From: Vibrio hangzhouensis
GTDB lineage: Bacteria; Pseudomonadota; Gammaproteobacteria; Enterobacterales; Vibrionaceae
Reading direction: 5' to 3'
Assembly (NCBI RefSeq): GCF_900107935.1
Contig: NZ_FNVG01000025.1
Span: 1-64,000 of the forward strand
Length of the DNA stretch: 64,000 bases
In this document: positions 16,514 to 24,804 of the stretch, piece by piece
Position numbering within the stretch: position 1 is the stretch's first letter
How the letters are laid out: every line of letters starts with the position of its first letter
Translations under genes and position numbers: made by a program
Notes under the pieces: model-generated
What the model was told of the DNA's origin: nothing
What the model saw: only the letters and a program-made list of their open reading frames with translations
The model's database searches: none

Positions 16514-17908
16514 CTATTCTTCATCAAACGCAGGACCTGCGTAATTATCAAAGCGGGAATATTGCCCCTGGAAAGTCAGTCGCACCGAACCGATAGGACC
16601 GTTACGCTGCTTACCAATGATGATCTCGGCAATCCCTTTCAGCGCACTGTCTGGGTGATACACCTCGTCACGATAGATAAACATGATCAAGTCGGCATCC
16701 TGCTCGATAGAGCCTGATTCACGAAGGTCTGAGTTCACCGGGCGTTTATCGGCACGTTGTTCAAGCGAGCGGTTAAGCTGCGATAGTGCCACAACAGGGA
16801 CGTTCAGCTCTTTGGCGAGCGCTTTCAATGAGCGCGAAATCTCAGCAATCTCCAGCGTGCGGTTGTCGGACAAGGAAGGCACGCGCATCAACTGAAGGTA
16901 GTCGACCATGATCAGACTCAGACCACCATGCTCACGGGCAATACGGCGAGCTCGGGAGCGAACTTCGGTCGGTGTCAGACCAGAACTGTCGTCTATGTAC
17001 ATGTTCTTCTTTTCCATGAGCATGCCCATGGTGGTGGAGATCTTGGCCCAATCCTCATCATCCAGCTGACCAGTACGTATTTTGGTTTGATCGACACGTG
17101 ATAAGGACGCCAGCATACGCATCATGATCTGTTCGGCCGGCATCTCCAGTGAAAAGATAAGTACCGGTTTGTCTTGTGACATCGCAGCATTTTCACACAA
17201 GTTCATCGCAAACGTGGTTTTACCCATCGACGGACGTGCCGCCACAATCACCAAATCTGAGCCCTGTAAACCAGCCGTTTTCTTATTCAGATCATTAAAG
17301 CCGGTGGTCACGCCCGTTACACCGTCTTGCGGTGTTTTGTAAAGGATTTCAATACGCTCTAGTGTTTTTTCAAGAATGTTATCGACATTCTGCGGGCCTT
17401 CATTTTCGCTGGTGCGTTCTTCAGCAATCTTGAAAACCTTACTCTCTGCCATGTCCAGCAGATCTTCCGATGACCGACCCTGCGGATCATAACCGGCGTC
17501 CGCTATTTCATTCGCAACTCCAATCAGATTGCGCACCAGCGCCCGTTCCGCCACGATATCGGCGTAGGCGTTAATGTTTGCTGCGCTTGGGGTGTTTTTG
17601 GCCAGATCGGCCAGATAAGCGAAGCCTCCGACATCATCCAACTGCTCACGCAGTTCGAGAAACTCTGACAGGGTAATCAGGTCGAGCGGTTTGCTCTCTT
17701 CAAGCAGTGATTTGATACCTTCAAAAATCAAACGATGTGGTCGACTGTAAAAGTCACTACTGAGGACCTTTTCCGCTACCGTGTCCCAGCGCTCATTATC
17801 TAATAACAACCCACCGAGTACCGATTGCTCTGCCTCCAGCGAGTGAGGCGGGACCTTCACCGCGTCTACTTGAGCATCTTTAGTTTTTTGATTTCGGATA
17901 TCCGCCAT
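16514..17908 (-). CDS. dnaB: Replicative DNA helicase DnaB
   Basis: With the start at 17908 (MADIRNQKTK) the protein has 464 residues. The open frame extends 32 codons further up, but that segment is not conserved in DnaB. Residues 20-120 are the N-terminal primase-interacting domain (VPPHSLEAEQSVLGGLLLDN). The RecA-like domain has Walker A AARPSMGKTTFAMN near 220, the LMVDYLQLM-type Walker B near 325, and the arginine-finger region KQRNGPIGSVRL near 430. It is a normal, inteinless bacterial helicase. It is the expected partner of the lambda P-like protein at 8867-9637. Confidence 0.96.
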   Translation of the reverse strand: MADIRNQKTKDAQVDAVKVPPHSLEAEQSVLGGLLLDNERWDTVAEKVLSSDFYSRPHRLIFEGIKSLLEESKPLDLITLSEFLELREQLDDVGGFAYLADLAKNTPSAANINAYADIVAERALVRNLIGVANEIADAGYDPQGRSSEDLLDMAESKVFKIAEERTSENEGPQNVDNILEKTLERIEILYKTPQDGVTGVTTGFNDLNKKTAGLQGSDLVIVAARPSMGKTTFAMNLCENAAMSQDKPVLIFSLEMPAEQIMMRMLASLSRVDQTKIRTGQLDDEDWAKISTTMGMLMEKKNMYIDDSSGLTPTEVRSRARRIAREHGGLSLIMVDYLQLMRVPSLSDNRTLEIAEISRSLKALAKELNVPVVALSQLNRSLEQRADKRPVNSDLRESGSIEQDADLIMFIYRDEVYHPDSALKGIAEIIIGKQRNGPIGSVRLTFQGQYSRFDNYAGPAFDEE

Positions 17909-18085
17909 GACTCTACTCGACAACACACTATGACCCACCATTATATACTCAAAATAAGTTAGGGCTAAAGTAAAGAAAACGCGACTAAAACGATAAATCC
18001 TCAATCAATATTTGACCTATTGCTGACGATGGACGAATATGCCACACATATAATCCCAGCCCCATTTGCATATCGTGAGGTTTTT

Positions 18086-18853
18086 GTGTCAAAGAAACTG
18101 CTTGTTAGCCTAGCATTGCTTGCCTCACCTGCGATCTATGCTGAAGAGTTTCTCCCTTCCAGCGATAGCGATGATGCACCTCCATCTCCTCTCCAGACCG
18201 AAGTGGAATTTGGCTACCAAGCTCACTCTGGGAACACCGATTCTCAATCGCTCAACGCTCGAGTGGCAGCGGAATACACCCAGGGGCGTCACCGTACCAG
18301 TGGTGAATGGAAGTACTATCAATTGTACAAAAACGGCGATGAGGACAAAAACCAGCAAAACTACCTGCTGCAAACGGACTATAAGTTAGGCCCTAAGGCG
18401 TACCTGTACGGCAACTACAACGGCTTTTCATCGCTCTATAGCTCTTACTATGAGGATCACACCGTTTCTGGTGGTTTGGGTTATCAGATAGCCAATACCA
18501 AAACTTTGCTGTTTGAGGTAGAAGTCGGTCCGGGTTACCGTTATCAGGAGCCCAACGTGGATGAGATCGACGATAAAGACATTATCTTTCCAAATATCGT
18601 CAGGGAAGCCATTGTGCGGGGCAACATCAATCTGCTTTGGAAGCCTTTAAACAATCTGACACTGGGGACAAAACTCACCACCACCAGTGGTAAAAGTAAT
18701 ACGCGTTTTGATACCGAGGTCAATGTTACCAACGCCATTACCGAAACCATCGCTCTCAAAGTAGCCTACGACAGTCAGTATCACAGCAAGGTGCCAGGCA
18801 CTTTGAGCAAACGCGATTCGATTTTTACCGTGAATCTGTTGTTTAGCTTTTAG
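18086..18853 (+). CDS. DUF481 family outer-membrane beta-barrel protein
   Basis: The GTG start at 18086 follows GAGG and directly opens a signal peptide (residues 1-19, ending AIYA), giving 255 residues. An upstream in-frame ATG at 18020 would put 22 non-signal residues in front and is rejected. The mature part is made of alternating strands rich in Tyr, Asn and Gly (GYQAHSGNTDSQSLNARVAA, then KYYQLYKNGDEDKNQQNYLL) and ends with aromatic F, as outer-membrane barrels do. DUF481 proteins resemble YdiY of E. coli; function is unknown. It is divergent from dnaB. Confidence 0.85.
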   Translation: MSKKLLVSLALLASPAIYAEEFLPSSDSDDAPPSPLQTEVEFGYQAHSGNTDSQSLNARVAAEYTQGRHRTSGEWKYYQLYKNGDEDKNQQNYLLQTDYKLGPKAYLYGNYNGFSSLYSSYYEDHTVSGGLGYQIANTKTLLFEVEVGPGYRYQEPNVDEIDDKDIIFPNIVREAIVRGNINLLWKPLNNLTLGTKLTTTSGKSNTRFDTEVNVTNAITETIALKVAYDSQYHSKVPGTLSKRDSIFTVNLLFSF

Positions 18854-18867
18854 TTAGAAAATTCCAA

Positions 18868-18896
18868 AAAAAAACACCAGCCGAAGCTGGTGTTTT
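18868..18896. terminator. Bidirectional terminator between the DUF481 gene and rplI
   Basis: AACACCAGC-cgaa-GCTGGTGTT with an upstream A run and a downstream T run; shared by the converging genes. Confidence 0.92.
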
Positions 18897-18917
18897 TCAT
18901 TGTTCTTCTGACTGAAA

Positions 18918-19370
18918 TTACTCAGCAGCAACAACTTGTAGGTTCACAGTAGCGAATACTTCAGAGTGAAGTTGAACGCTGATTTCGAACTCACCAGTTG
19001 TGCGTAGAGCACCTTCAGGTAGGCGAACTTCGCTCTTAGCTACTTCAACGCCAGCTGCAGTGATTGCATCAGCGATGTCACGAGTACCGATAGAACCGAA
19101 TAGTTTGCCTTCGTCACCAGCTTTAGAAGCGATAACAACTGCTTCTAGAGCGTTAACTTTTTCAGCACGAGCTTCAGCAGCAGATAGTTGCTCAGCTACT
19201 TTAGCTTCTAGTTCAGCGCGACGAGCTTCGAACATTTCAACGTTAGATTTAGTTGCCATTACAGCCTTACCTTGAGGGATAAGGAAGTTACGAGCGTAAC
19301 CAGATTTAACGTTAACTGTATCGCCAAGACCACCTAGGTTACCGATTTTATCAAGTAGAATAACTTGCAT
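18918..19370 (-). CDS. rplI: Large ribosomal subunit protein bL9
   Basis: The protein has 150 residues, typical for bL9 (E. coli 149). The N-terminal RNA-binding domain contains VILLDKIGNLGGLGDTVNVK and the basic GYARNFLIPQGKAVMAT. A long alpha-helix (residues 40-75) leads to the C-terminal domain. It is the last gene of the rpsF-rpsR-rplI operon, with a 33-bp gap to rpsR. Confidence 0.98.
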   Translation of the reverse strand: MQVILLDKIGNLGGLGDTVNVKSGYARNFLIPQGKAVMATKSNVEMFEARRAELEAKVAEQLSAAEARAEKVNALEAVVIASKAGDEGKLFGSIGTRDIADAITAAGVEVAKSEVRLPEGALRTTGEFEISVQLHSEVFATVNLQVVAAE

Positions 19371-19403
19371 TGTTTAATCCTCTTTCTTAATAAACGGTGC
19401 CGA

Positions 19404-19631
19404 TTACTGATGCTTATCAGTGTATGGCAGTAGAGCTAGGTAGCGTGAACGCTTGATAGCGCGCGCTAGCTGACGCTGATATTTAGCGCTTGTACCAGTG
19501 ATACGGCTAGGTACGATTTTACCAGCTTCAGTGATGTAGTTTTTAAGAGTTGCTACGTCTTTGTAATCAATCTCTTGAACGCCTTCTGCAGTGAAACGGC
19601 AGAATTTACGACGACGGAAGAAACGAGCCAT
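19404..19631 (-). CDS. rpsR: Small ribosomal subunit protein bS18
   Basis: This 75-residue basic protein is full-length bS18. It carries RFFRRRKFCRFTAEG at the N-terminus and SRITGTSAKYQRQLARAIKR in the middle, the standard S18 signature. S18 pairs with S6 in the 30S platform and with it represses the operon. The 76-bp gap to rpsF contains no coding sequence, whereas E. coli and, as I recall, V. cholerae have priB there. Confidence 0.98.
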   Translation of the reverse strand: MARFFRRRKFCRFTAEGVQEIDYKDVATLKNYITEAGKIVPSRITGTSAKYQRQLARAIKRSRYLALLPYTDKHQ

Positions 19632-19707
19632 GGGCTATCTCCTGATCTAATTTAAAGTCTTGTTGTCGGTAATTGAATCAATTACCAAGTACTAAATGAG
19701 TAATAAA

Positions 19708-20088
19708 TTACTCTGCAGCTGCTTCTGGCTTAGCTTCAGTACGCTCTTCGCGACGTGGAGCACGCTCTTCTTTCTGCTTAAGCATGATAGAAGGCTCAGT
19801 GATTGCTGTTTTAGTACGCATAATCATGTTACGTAGAACTGCATCGTTAAAACGGAAAGCAGTTTCTAGCTCATCAATAGCTTCTTGTGGCGCTTCAACG
19901 TTCATTAGAACGTAGTGAGCTTTGTGAAGCTTGTTGATTGGGTAAGCCAGTTGACGACGACCCCAGTCTTCTAGACGGTGGATAGTACCGTTAGCTTCAG
20001 TGATAGAACCAGTGTAACGCTCGATCATGCCAGCAACTTGCTCGCTTTGATCAGGGTGCACCATGAATACGATTTCGTAATGACGCAT
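19708..20088 (-). CDS. rpsF: Small ribosomal subunit protein bS6
   Basis: This 126-residue bS6 begins MRHYEIVFMVHPDQSEQV and includes the family signature INKLHKAHYVLMNVEAP near residue 53. The acidic, Glu/Ala-rich tail (EERAPRREERTEAKPEAAAE) is typical of gammaproteobacterial S6, which is modified by RimK glutamylation in E. coli. It is the first gene of the operon, preceded by an S6:S18-type leader hairpin and a ribosome site AAGGAG. Confidence 0.98.
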   Translation of the reverse strand: MRHYEIVFMVHPDQSEQVAGMIERYTGSITEANGTIHRLEDWGRRQLAYPINKLHKAHYVLMNVEAPQEAIDELETAFRFNDAVLRNMIMRTKTAITEPSIMLKQKEERAPRREERTEAKPEAAAE

Positions 20089-20108
20089 TGGTTGCTCCTT
20101 ACGGATTA

Positions 20109-20157
20109 TTAGCTTCCACGTTTGGCTCGGTCGTCCAGAGGAAGCAAGGAACTAATA
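20109..20157 (-). promoter_or_regulatory. S6:S18 autoregulatory leader motif of rpsF
   Basis: In the rpsF 5' leader, GCTTCC and GGAAGC (with flanking TTAG/CTAA) enclose a loop containing GACGACCGAGCC. The CCGAGC element in a stem above the rpsF start is the hallmark of the S6:S18-binding RNA motif known from many bacteria. Binding of the S6-S18 dimer is expected to repress translation of the operon. Assignment is by resemblance only. Confidence 0.6.
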
Positions 20158-20184
20158 AAAAAGACCGAGAATTAAGGACCGCGA

Positions 20185-20213
20185 ATGTTACAGAAAGGAC
20201 GCAAAATAAGCAA
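20185..20213 (-). promoter_or_regulatory. Candidate promoter of the rpsF operon
   Basis: The minus strand shows -35 TTGCTT (20208-20213), a 17-bp spacer and -10 TAACAT (20185-20190), about 28 bp before the leader hairpin. A moderate match that is well placed. Confidence 0.45.
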
Positions 20214-20232
20214 GCAGTTTTAATAACTTCAG

Positions 20233-20268
20233 AGCCGAGAACCTAGGACCCAGGACCTAAGAACCGAA
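20233..20268 (-). repeat. Degenerate GGTYCTN heptamer repeats
   Basis: On the minus strand this stretch reads as degenerate 7-8-mers: GGTTCTTA, GGTCCTG, GGTCCTA, GGTTCTC. The same kinds of unit occur at 57164-57255. It lies between the iaaA-type gene and the rpsF promoter. Confidence 0.55.
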
Positions 20269-20276
20269 ATTCCTTA

Positions 20277-21218
20277 CTATTCATCAGCATAGATTTTGAC
20301 GCACAAGTCTCCACTGACGTCTATTGACGCACGATACATACCGGTGCTGTTCATCGCAAAATGCACCTCACCGTTGGCGTCGATAGCAATCAAACCGCCT
20401 TCTCCGCCCATATCTTTTAGCTCACCCTGAATGACAGACTCAGATGCCGTGCGCACGTCTTCTTGCAGATAACGCATACGCGCCGCCACATCCCCCGCCA
20501 CGGTTTTACGGATAAAGTACTCACCCATTCCGGTCGTCGACACCGCAACGTTATCGTTTTCTGCGTAAGTTCCCGCGCCAATGATGGCCGTGTCACCTAC
20601 CCGGCCATACTTTTTGTTGGTCACGCCACCAGTGCTGGTCGCAGCCGCCAGGTTACCGTGACTATCGAGTGCTACCGCACCCACCGTACCGTATTTTTTG
20701 TCATCCGGGTATTTGGACTCAGACAAGGCAAACAGTCCTTTTTGTTTCATGGACTGCAACTGCTCATAACGCCGCTCTGTGAAGAAATAATCCTGTTCGG
20801 TGTAGTCATAGCCACGCTCAAAGGCAAACGTCTCTGCACCTTCACCTATCAACATCACATGGTCACTGTCCAGCATGACATCTTTTGCCAGCTCAACAGG
20901 ATTGCGAATATGACGAACCCCGGCAACGGCGCCGGCATTCATGCTTGCCCCATGCATCACTGACGCATCCATTTCCACCATTTCACAATGGGTCAGCACC
21001 GAGCCTTTACCGGCATTAAAATGAGGCGAGTCTTCCATCACCTTAACCGCTGCCACGGCCGCCTCCAGTGCATCACCACCTGAGCCCAGAATATCGGCGC
21101 CGGCCTGCACCGAGCGCGTTAGCGCATCCAGAATCTCTTGTTTCAGCGACTCGCTCATTTGCTCACGAAGTATCGTGCCTGCACCGCCATGAATTGCGAT
21201 GGCGAAAGGCTTAGTCAT
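20277..21218 (-). CDS. iaaA: Isoaspartyl peptidase / L-asparaginase (Ntn-hydrolase)
   Basis: With the start at 21218 (ribosome site AGGACAGGG) the protein has 313 residues. The N-terminus FAIAIHGGAGTILREQM is the family signature. Autoproteolysis should occur before the threonine of KYGTVGAVALDSHGNLAAAT (near residue 175), creating the catalytic N-terminal Thr of the beta subunit. GGVTNKKYGRVGDTAIIGAG follows as the second motif. The enzyme removes isoaspartyl residues from peptides and hydrolyses asparagine. The longer open frame (22 extra codons) would overlap the slyD terminator hairpin and is unlikely. Confidence 0.92.
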   Translation of the reverse strand: MTKPFAIAIHGGAGTILREQMSESLKQEILDALTRSVQAGADILGSGGDALEAAVAAVKVMEDSPHFNAGKGSVLTHCEMVEMDASVMHGASMNAGAVAGVRHIRNPVELAKDVMLDSDHVMLIGEGAETFAFERGYDYTEQDYFFTERRYEQLQSMKQKGLFALSESKYPDDKKYGTVGAVALDSHGNLAAATSTGGVTNKKYGRVGDTAIIGAGTYAENDNVAVSTTGMGEYFIRKTVAGDVAARMRYLQEDVRTASESVIQGELKDMGGEGGLIAIDANGEVHFAMNSTGMYRASIDVSGDLCVKIYADE

Positions 21219-21250
21219 ACACCCTGTCCTTTTCTTAGTCTTATAAAACG

Positions 21251-21280
21251 ACAAAGACCTCCCATTGGGAGGCCTTTGTA
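21251..21280 (-). terminator. Terminator after slyD
   Basis: CAAAGaCCTCCC-att-GGGAGGcCTTTG forms a stem with one mismatch, ten bases past the slyD stop codon. It separates slyD from the isoaspartyl peptidase gene. Confidence 0.75.
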
Positions 21281-21290
21281 TCAATTGCGA

Positions 21291-21848
21291 TTAGTGAGAG
21301 CCGCAACCGCCGCCACCGCAGCAGCCTTCTTCTTTCTCACCGTGGCCTTCGCCACCACAGCAACCGCCTTCATGGTCGTGACCAGCCTGATGAATGTGAC
21401 CGTGCTCGATTTCTTCTGCTGTCGCTTCACGAAGTGCAACCACTTCAACGTCAAAAGTCAGGGTTTGACCAGCAAGCATGTGGTTACCATCAACCACCAC
21501 TTCGTCACCGTCGACTTCTGTTACTTCAACAGGGATTGGACCCTGATCCGTATCCGCCAGGAAGCGCATGCCCACTTCGATGGTATCCACACCCTGGAAT
21601 ACGTTAGCAGGTACACGTTGAACAAGCGCATCGTTGTGCTCGCCGTATGCGTCCTCTGGAGAAACTGTCGCCGTGAACTTGTCACCAGCTTCTTTGCCTT
21701 CAAGTTCCTTTTCCAGGCCAACGATTAGGTTGTTGTGACCGTGTAGGTAATCTAGAGGTGCTTCAACTGTTGATTGATCAACAACAACACCATCTTCAGT
21801 TTTTACTTGGTACGCTAGGCTTACTACAGCGTTCTTAGTAACTTTCAT
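21291..21848 (-). CDS. slyD: FKBP-type peptidyl-prolyl isomerase SlyD
   Basis: With the start at 21848 (ribosome site GGAG) the protein has 185 residues. The FKBP domain with inserted IF chaperone flap covers residues 1-150 (YLHGHNNLIVGLEKELEGKE, then VDGNHMLAGQTL). The tail is His/Cys-rich (HGHIHQAGHDHEGGCCGG, then GCCGGGGCGSH), the nickel-binding region known from E. coli SlyD, which helps hydrogenase maturation and metal storage. The order slyD-yheV-kefB-kefG matches E. coli. Confidence 0.95.
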   Translation of the reverse strand: MKVTKNAVVSLAYQVKTEDGVVVDQSTVEAPLDYLHGHNNLIVGLEKELEGKEAGDKFTATVSPEDAYGEHNDALVQRVPANVFQGVDTIEVGMRFLADTDQGPIPVEVTEVDGDEVVVDGNHMLAGQTLTFDVEVVALREATAEEIEHGHIHQAGHDHEGGCCGGEGHGEKEEGCCGGGGCGSH

Positions 21849-21982
21849 GTGCACTCCAAAGGATTGGCATCGAGGCAACGGGGCTAGTACGACAAGCGCT
21901 TAGTGCGCCACCACCTCTAAAAAATAAATCCGCCTTTAAGCGGCGTGTCCGCATATTATGGGGACAGAAATAAGAAACTCAA

Positions 21983-22186
21983 TCATTCAGGCTTAAAAAT
22001 TCCGATTAATTCCTCATCACTGCGTTCAGTTTTTTCTACAGTCTTGGGCGTGCGCTGCTCGGTAAACTCACAATCGACACACTCCACCCACTCAATATTG
22101 TTTTCAATCCACCAGCGCAGACTGTCCTGGGTGGCGCAGCCAGGGCAACTGGCCCCGGCAATAAATCGCTTTTTAATACTGCTCAT
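21983..22186 (-). CDS. yheV: YheV family putative zinc-ribbon protein
   Basis: This 67-residue protein carries two CxxC pairs, CPGC at residues 14-17 and CVDC at 36-39, forming a probable zinc ribbon. It begins MSSIKKRFIAGASCPGC, the standard YheV start. Function is unknown. Length equals the E. coli protein (66), and it lies 24 bp after kefB in the same direction, as in enterobacteria. Confidence 0.93.
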   Translation of the reverse strand: MSSIKKRFIAGASCPGCATQDSLRWWIENNIEWVECVDCEFTEQRTPKTVEKTERSDEELIGIFKPE

Positions 22187-22210
22187 GCTACTTCCTATGA
22201 TTCGGGACCT

Positions 22211-24007
22211 TCAGTCCCAGAAATTTCGAGACTGGCGATCATTTTCCATTTCGCGGCCAAAAATCTCTTCGAGTTCTTTGCGCGCTTCTTTCGCTCTTTG
22301 CGCCAGCTGTTTGTCCTCACTGTGCTGAGGTAACAACTCTTTGAGCATCGCATTATCCAGCTTTCTGAAGTGCGCTTCTGCGCGCTTGGCCTCATAAGGG
22401 TGAAAACCGAGCTCAACTAACGCCTGACGACCAAGGTCGAGTGCTCCCAAAAACGTCTCACGAGAATAACAGTTAACCCCATGGTTCATCAGCTGGTAGG
22501 CCTCAACCCGACTTCGTGCTCGCGCCAGCACTTTCAGTTTCGGAAAATGCTTATGGCACAGATCCACCACTTCCATAATCTCTTCCGGCGAGTCAGTGCA
22601 CACGATGATCGCCTCCGCTTTATCAGCCCCCGCTGCCCGCAGTAAATCGACCTGCGTAGCATCGCCATAAAACACTTTATATCCATATTTCCTTAACAGA
22701 TGGATTTGGCTCGCATCACTCTCTAATACGGTAATTTTCACCTTGTTAGCGTACATCAATCGACCGACAATCTGGCCAAAACGGCCAAATCCGGCGATGA
22801 TGACACGCGGCTGGCGGTCTTTCACATCGGTTTTTATCGACGTTTCTTGTTCCTGATTAAGCGACTTCTCAAACCACTTTTTCTGCGCCATTAATAACAG
22901 TGGGGTCGTCACCATCGACAAACTGACCACAACCAGCAGAAATGCCGACTCCTCAGCAGGTAACAAACCTTGATTGCTGGCAGCAGTAAAGATAACGAAA
23001 GCAAATTCACCGCCCTGACTGAGTATCGCCGCCATTTTGCTGCGAGCTTTCGGGCGAATGCCAAATAGGCGCGCCAGTACATACAGCAACAGCCCCTTGA
23101 TGATCACCAAAGACACCACAGCCATAAGCACTTTAAACGGCTCAGAGATCAACAGCCCAAGGTTTACCGCCATCCCGACCGCAATAAAGAACAGCCCCAA
23201 AAGCAGCCCTTTGAAAGGTTCGATCGCGATCTCGAGCTCATGACGATACTCGCTCTCCGCAAGTAGCACGCCAGCCAGAAAGGTTCCTAACGCCATCGAC
23301 AGTCCGAGTTTCTGCATAAATGCCGCGATGCCAACGACCAGCAGCAGCGCTGCTACGGTGAAAAGTTCACGCACACCGCTCATCACCACGTAACGGAACA
23401 AGGGGCGAATCAAATAGTGACCAGCCACCAACAGTCCCAGGATCCCTGCCAGCATCCAGAGTATGTCCGCCCAGTTACCTGTGGTATTACCCGCCAGCAC
23501 TGGTAGCAGCGCTAACATAGGAATCACGGCGATATCCTGGAACAGCAGCACCGCAAACCCTGACTGTCCGGTCTCTCCACCAGCCAGCCCCTGCTCCTCT
23601 ATCACCCGCAGCGCAATAGCGGTTGAAGAAAGGGCCAGACCCATGCCGATGGCCAGGCTCGTTTGCCAGGAAAGATTGAACAGATAAGCAATGGAAGACA
23701 GGGCTAAAGTGGTAATGACAACCTGAGCACCGCCCAACCCGAGGATCGGCACGCGCATCTGCCACAGTTTTTTCGGATTCAGCTCCAGTCCAATCAAAAA
23801 CAGCAGCAACACCACACCAAATTCAGCAAAGTGCAGGATTTCATCCACATCACTTATCAGCCCCAACCCCCACGGACCTATCGCCACACCGGCCAGTAAA
23901 TACCCCAGCACACTGCCCAGTCCGAATCGTTGGGCAATGGGTACCGCAACAACCGCCGCAGACAGGAAAATAACGCTGCTTTGCAGAAAATCACTCGTCA
24001 TTGCCAT
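22211..24007 (-). CDS. kefB: Glutathione-regulated potassium-efflux antiporter KefB
   Basis: The start at 24007 follows AGGAGGTG by five bases, giving 598 residues (E. coli KefB 601). Residues 1-375 form the CPA2 K+/H+ antiporter domain with about twelve membrane segments, including GVVLLLFLIGLELNPKKLW near 70 and GFAVLLFQDIAVIPML near 148. Residues about 400-520 are the RCK/KTN domain, opening with VIIAGFGRFGQIVGRLM, which binds nucleotide and glutathione adducts. It protects against electrophiles by acidifying the cytoplasm. It overlaps kefG by 17 nt, so the two are translated together. Confidence 0.94.
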   Translation of the reverse strand: MAMTSDFLQSSVIFLSAAVVAVPIAQRFGLGSVLGYLLAGVAIGPWGLGLISDVDEILHFAEFGVVLLLFLIGLELNPKKLWQMRVPILGLGGAQVVITTLALSSIAYLFNLSWQTSLAIGMGLALSSTAIALRVIEEQGLAGGETGQSGFAVLLFQDIAVIPMLALLPVLAGNTTGNWADILWMLAGILGLLVAGHYLIRPLFRYVVMSGVRELFTVAALLLVVGIAAFMQKLGLSMALGTFLAGVLLAESEYRHELEIAIEPFKGLLLGLFFIAVGMAVNLGLLISEPFKVLMAVVSLVIIKGLLLYVLARLFGIRPKARSKMAAILSQGGEFAFVIFTAASNQGLLPAEESAFLLVVVSLSMVTTPLLLMAQKKWFEKSLNQEQETSIKTDVKDRQPRVIIAGFGRFGQIVGRLMYANKVKITVLESDASQIHLLRKYGYKVFYGDATQVDLLRAAGADKAEAIIVCTDSPEEIMEVVDLCHKHFPKLKVLARARSRVEAYQLMNHGVNCYSRETFLGALDLGRQALVELGFHPYEAKRAEAHFRKLDNAMLKELLPQHSEDKQLAQRAKEARKELEEIFGREMENDRQSRNFWD

Positions 24008-24605
24008 GGGACACCTCCTGAACGTTGAGTGTCGCGGCAATCAGGGATTCATCGTACGGATTCATTAACCACTGACGATACAGTTCCGCGTGCTGGTAAC
24101 GCTCCAAATCATCCACACGTCGGGACCAATACAGCACCAGAGGCTCTATCCAGTGCATTTTGCATAGCGCAGCGGTCAGCTCAAAAGGCTGAAGAATTTG
24201 CTCCAACGGATATTTATTGTAGCCAGACTGACTGAACGCCGACTCCTTACCCCCGGTGGTAATCACGCTGCGCCAATGTCGGCCTTCAAGCGCACAATCA
24301 TCCCCAAACGCAAAGCCTTTACCCAGCACCCGGTCTATCCACTCTTTGAGCAGCGATGGACACGAGTACATATAAAGTGGATGCTGGAACACGATCACAT
24401 CATGCTCTAACAGCAACTGATGCTCAGCGTTAACATCAATGAAAAAGTCGGGATACAGCGCGTAGAGATCTCTGAGCGTGACATTATCAAGTGATTGAAT
24501 CCTCTTGAGCATCACCTGATTTGCAATCGAGTTCTGTGGCTCCGGGTGGGCATAAATCACCAGGACTCGCGGAGATTGGGCAGAGCTTTTAATTCCTGAA
24601 GTCAT
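23991..24605 (-). CDS. kefG: KefG ancillary flavoprotein for KefB
   Basis: Using the ATG at 24605 the protein has 204 residues; a TTG eight codons upstream is the only longer option. It is a NAD(P)H-quinone-oxidoreductase-like flavodoxin fold: RVLVIYAHPEPQNSIANQVM at the start, FQHPLYMYSCPSLLKEWIDR near 84, and WRSVITTGGKESAF near 120. KefG is needed for full activity of the KefB antiporter. It is translationally coupled to kefB (17-nt overlap). Confidence 0.92.
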   Translation of the reverse strand: MTSGIKSSAQSPRVLVIYAHPEPQNSIANQVMLKRIQSLDNVTLRDLYALYPDFFIDVNAEHQLLLEHDVIVFQHPLYMYSCPSLLKEWIDRVLGKGFAFGDDCALEGRHWRSVITTGGKESAFSQSGYNKYPLEQILQPFELTAALCKMHWIEPLVLYWSRRVDDLERYQHAELYRQWLMNPYDESLIAATLNVQEVSHGNDE

Positions 24606-24804
24606 TCCCTGAAATCTGTCCTTATACAACCTAGCTACCCCCTGTCATGATCAGGGGCAATCAAAATGATTCGCAACTAAAGCATTCTATTTTTGTTATC
24701 AGTTTGATCCATCATAACCCAAATCGGATAATGATCGACATTTATCCACTTTGCCCCTAGTATTCGGGGGTCAAAAACTCAATAACTAGCTAGCTGTAAT
24801 TCAT

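Noticed and set aside
20463..20963. 166-codon rightward ORF opposite the isoaspartyl peptidase gene
   Set aside because: It lies wholly antisense to a strongly conserved gene, has no recognisable domain and its composition follows the opposite strand.
21138..21728. 196-codon rightward ORF opposite slyD and the start of iaaA
   Set aside because: Antisense shadow; its phenylalanine/threonine-rich sequence is the reverse of slyD codons.
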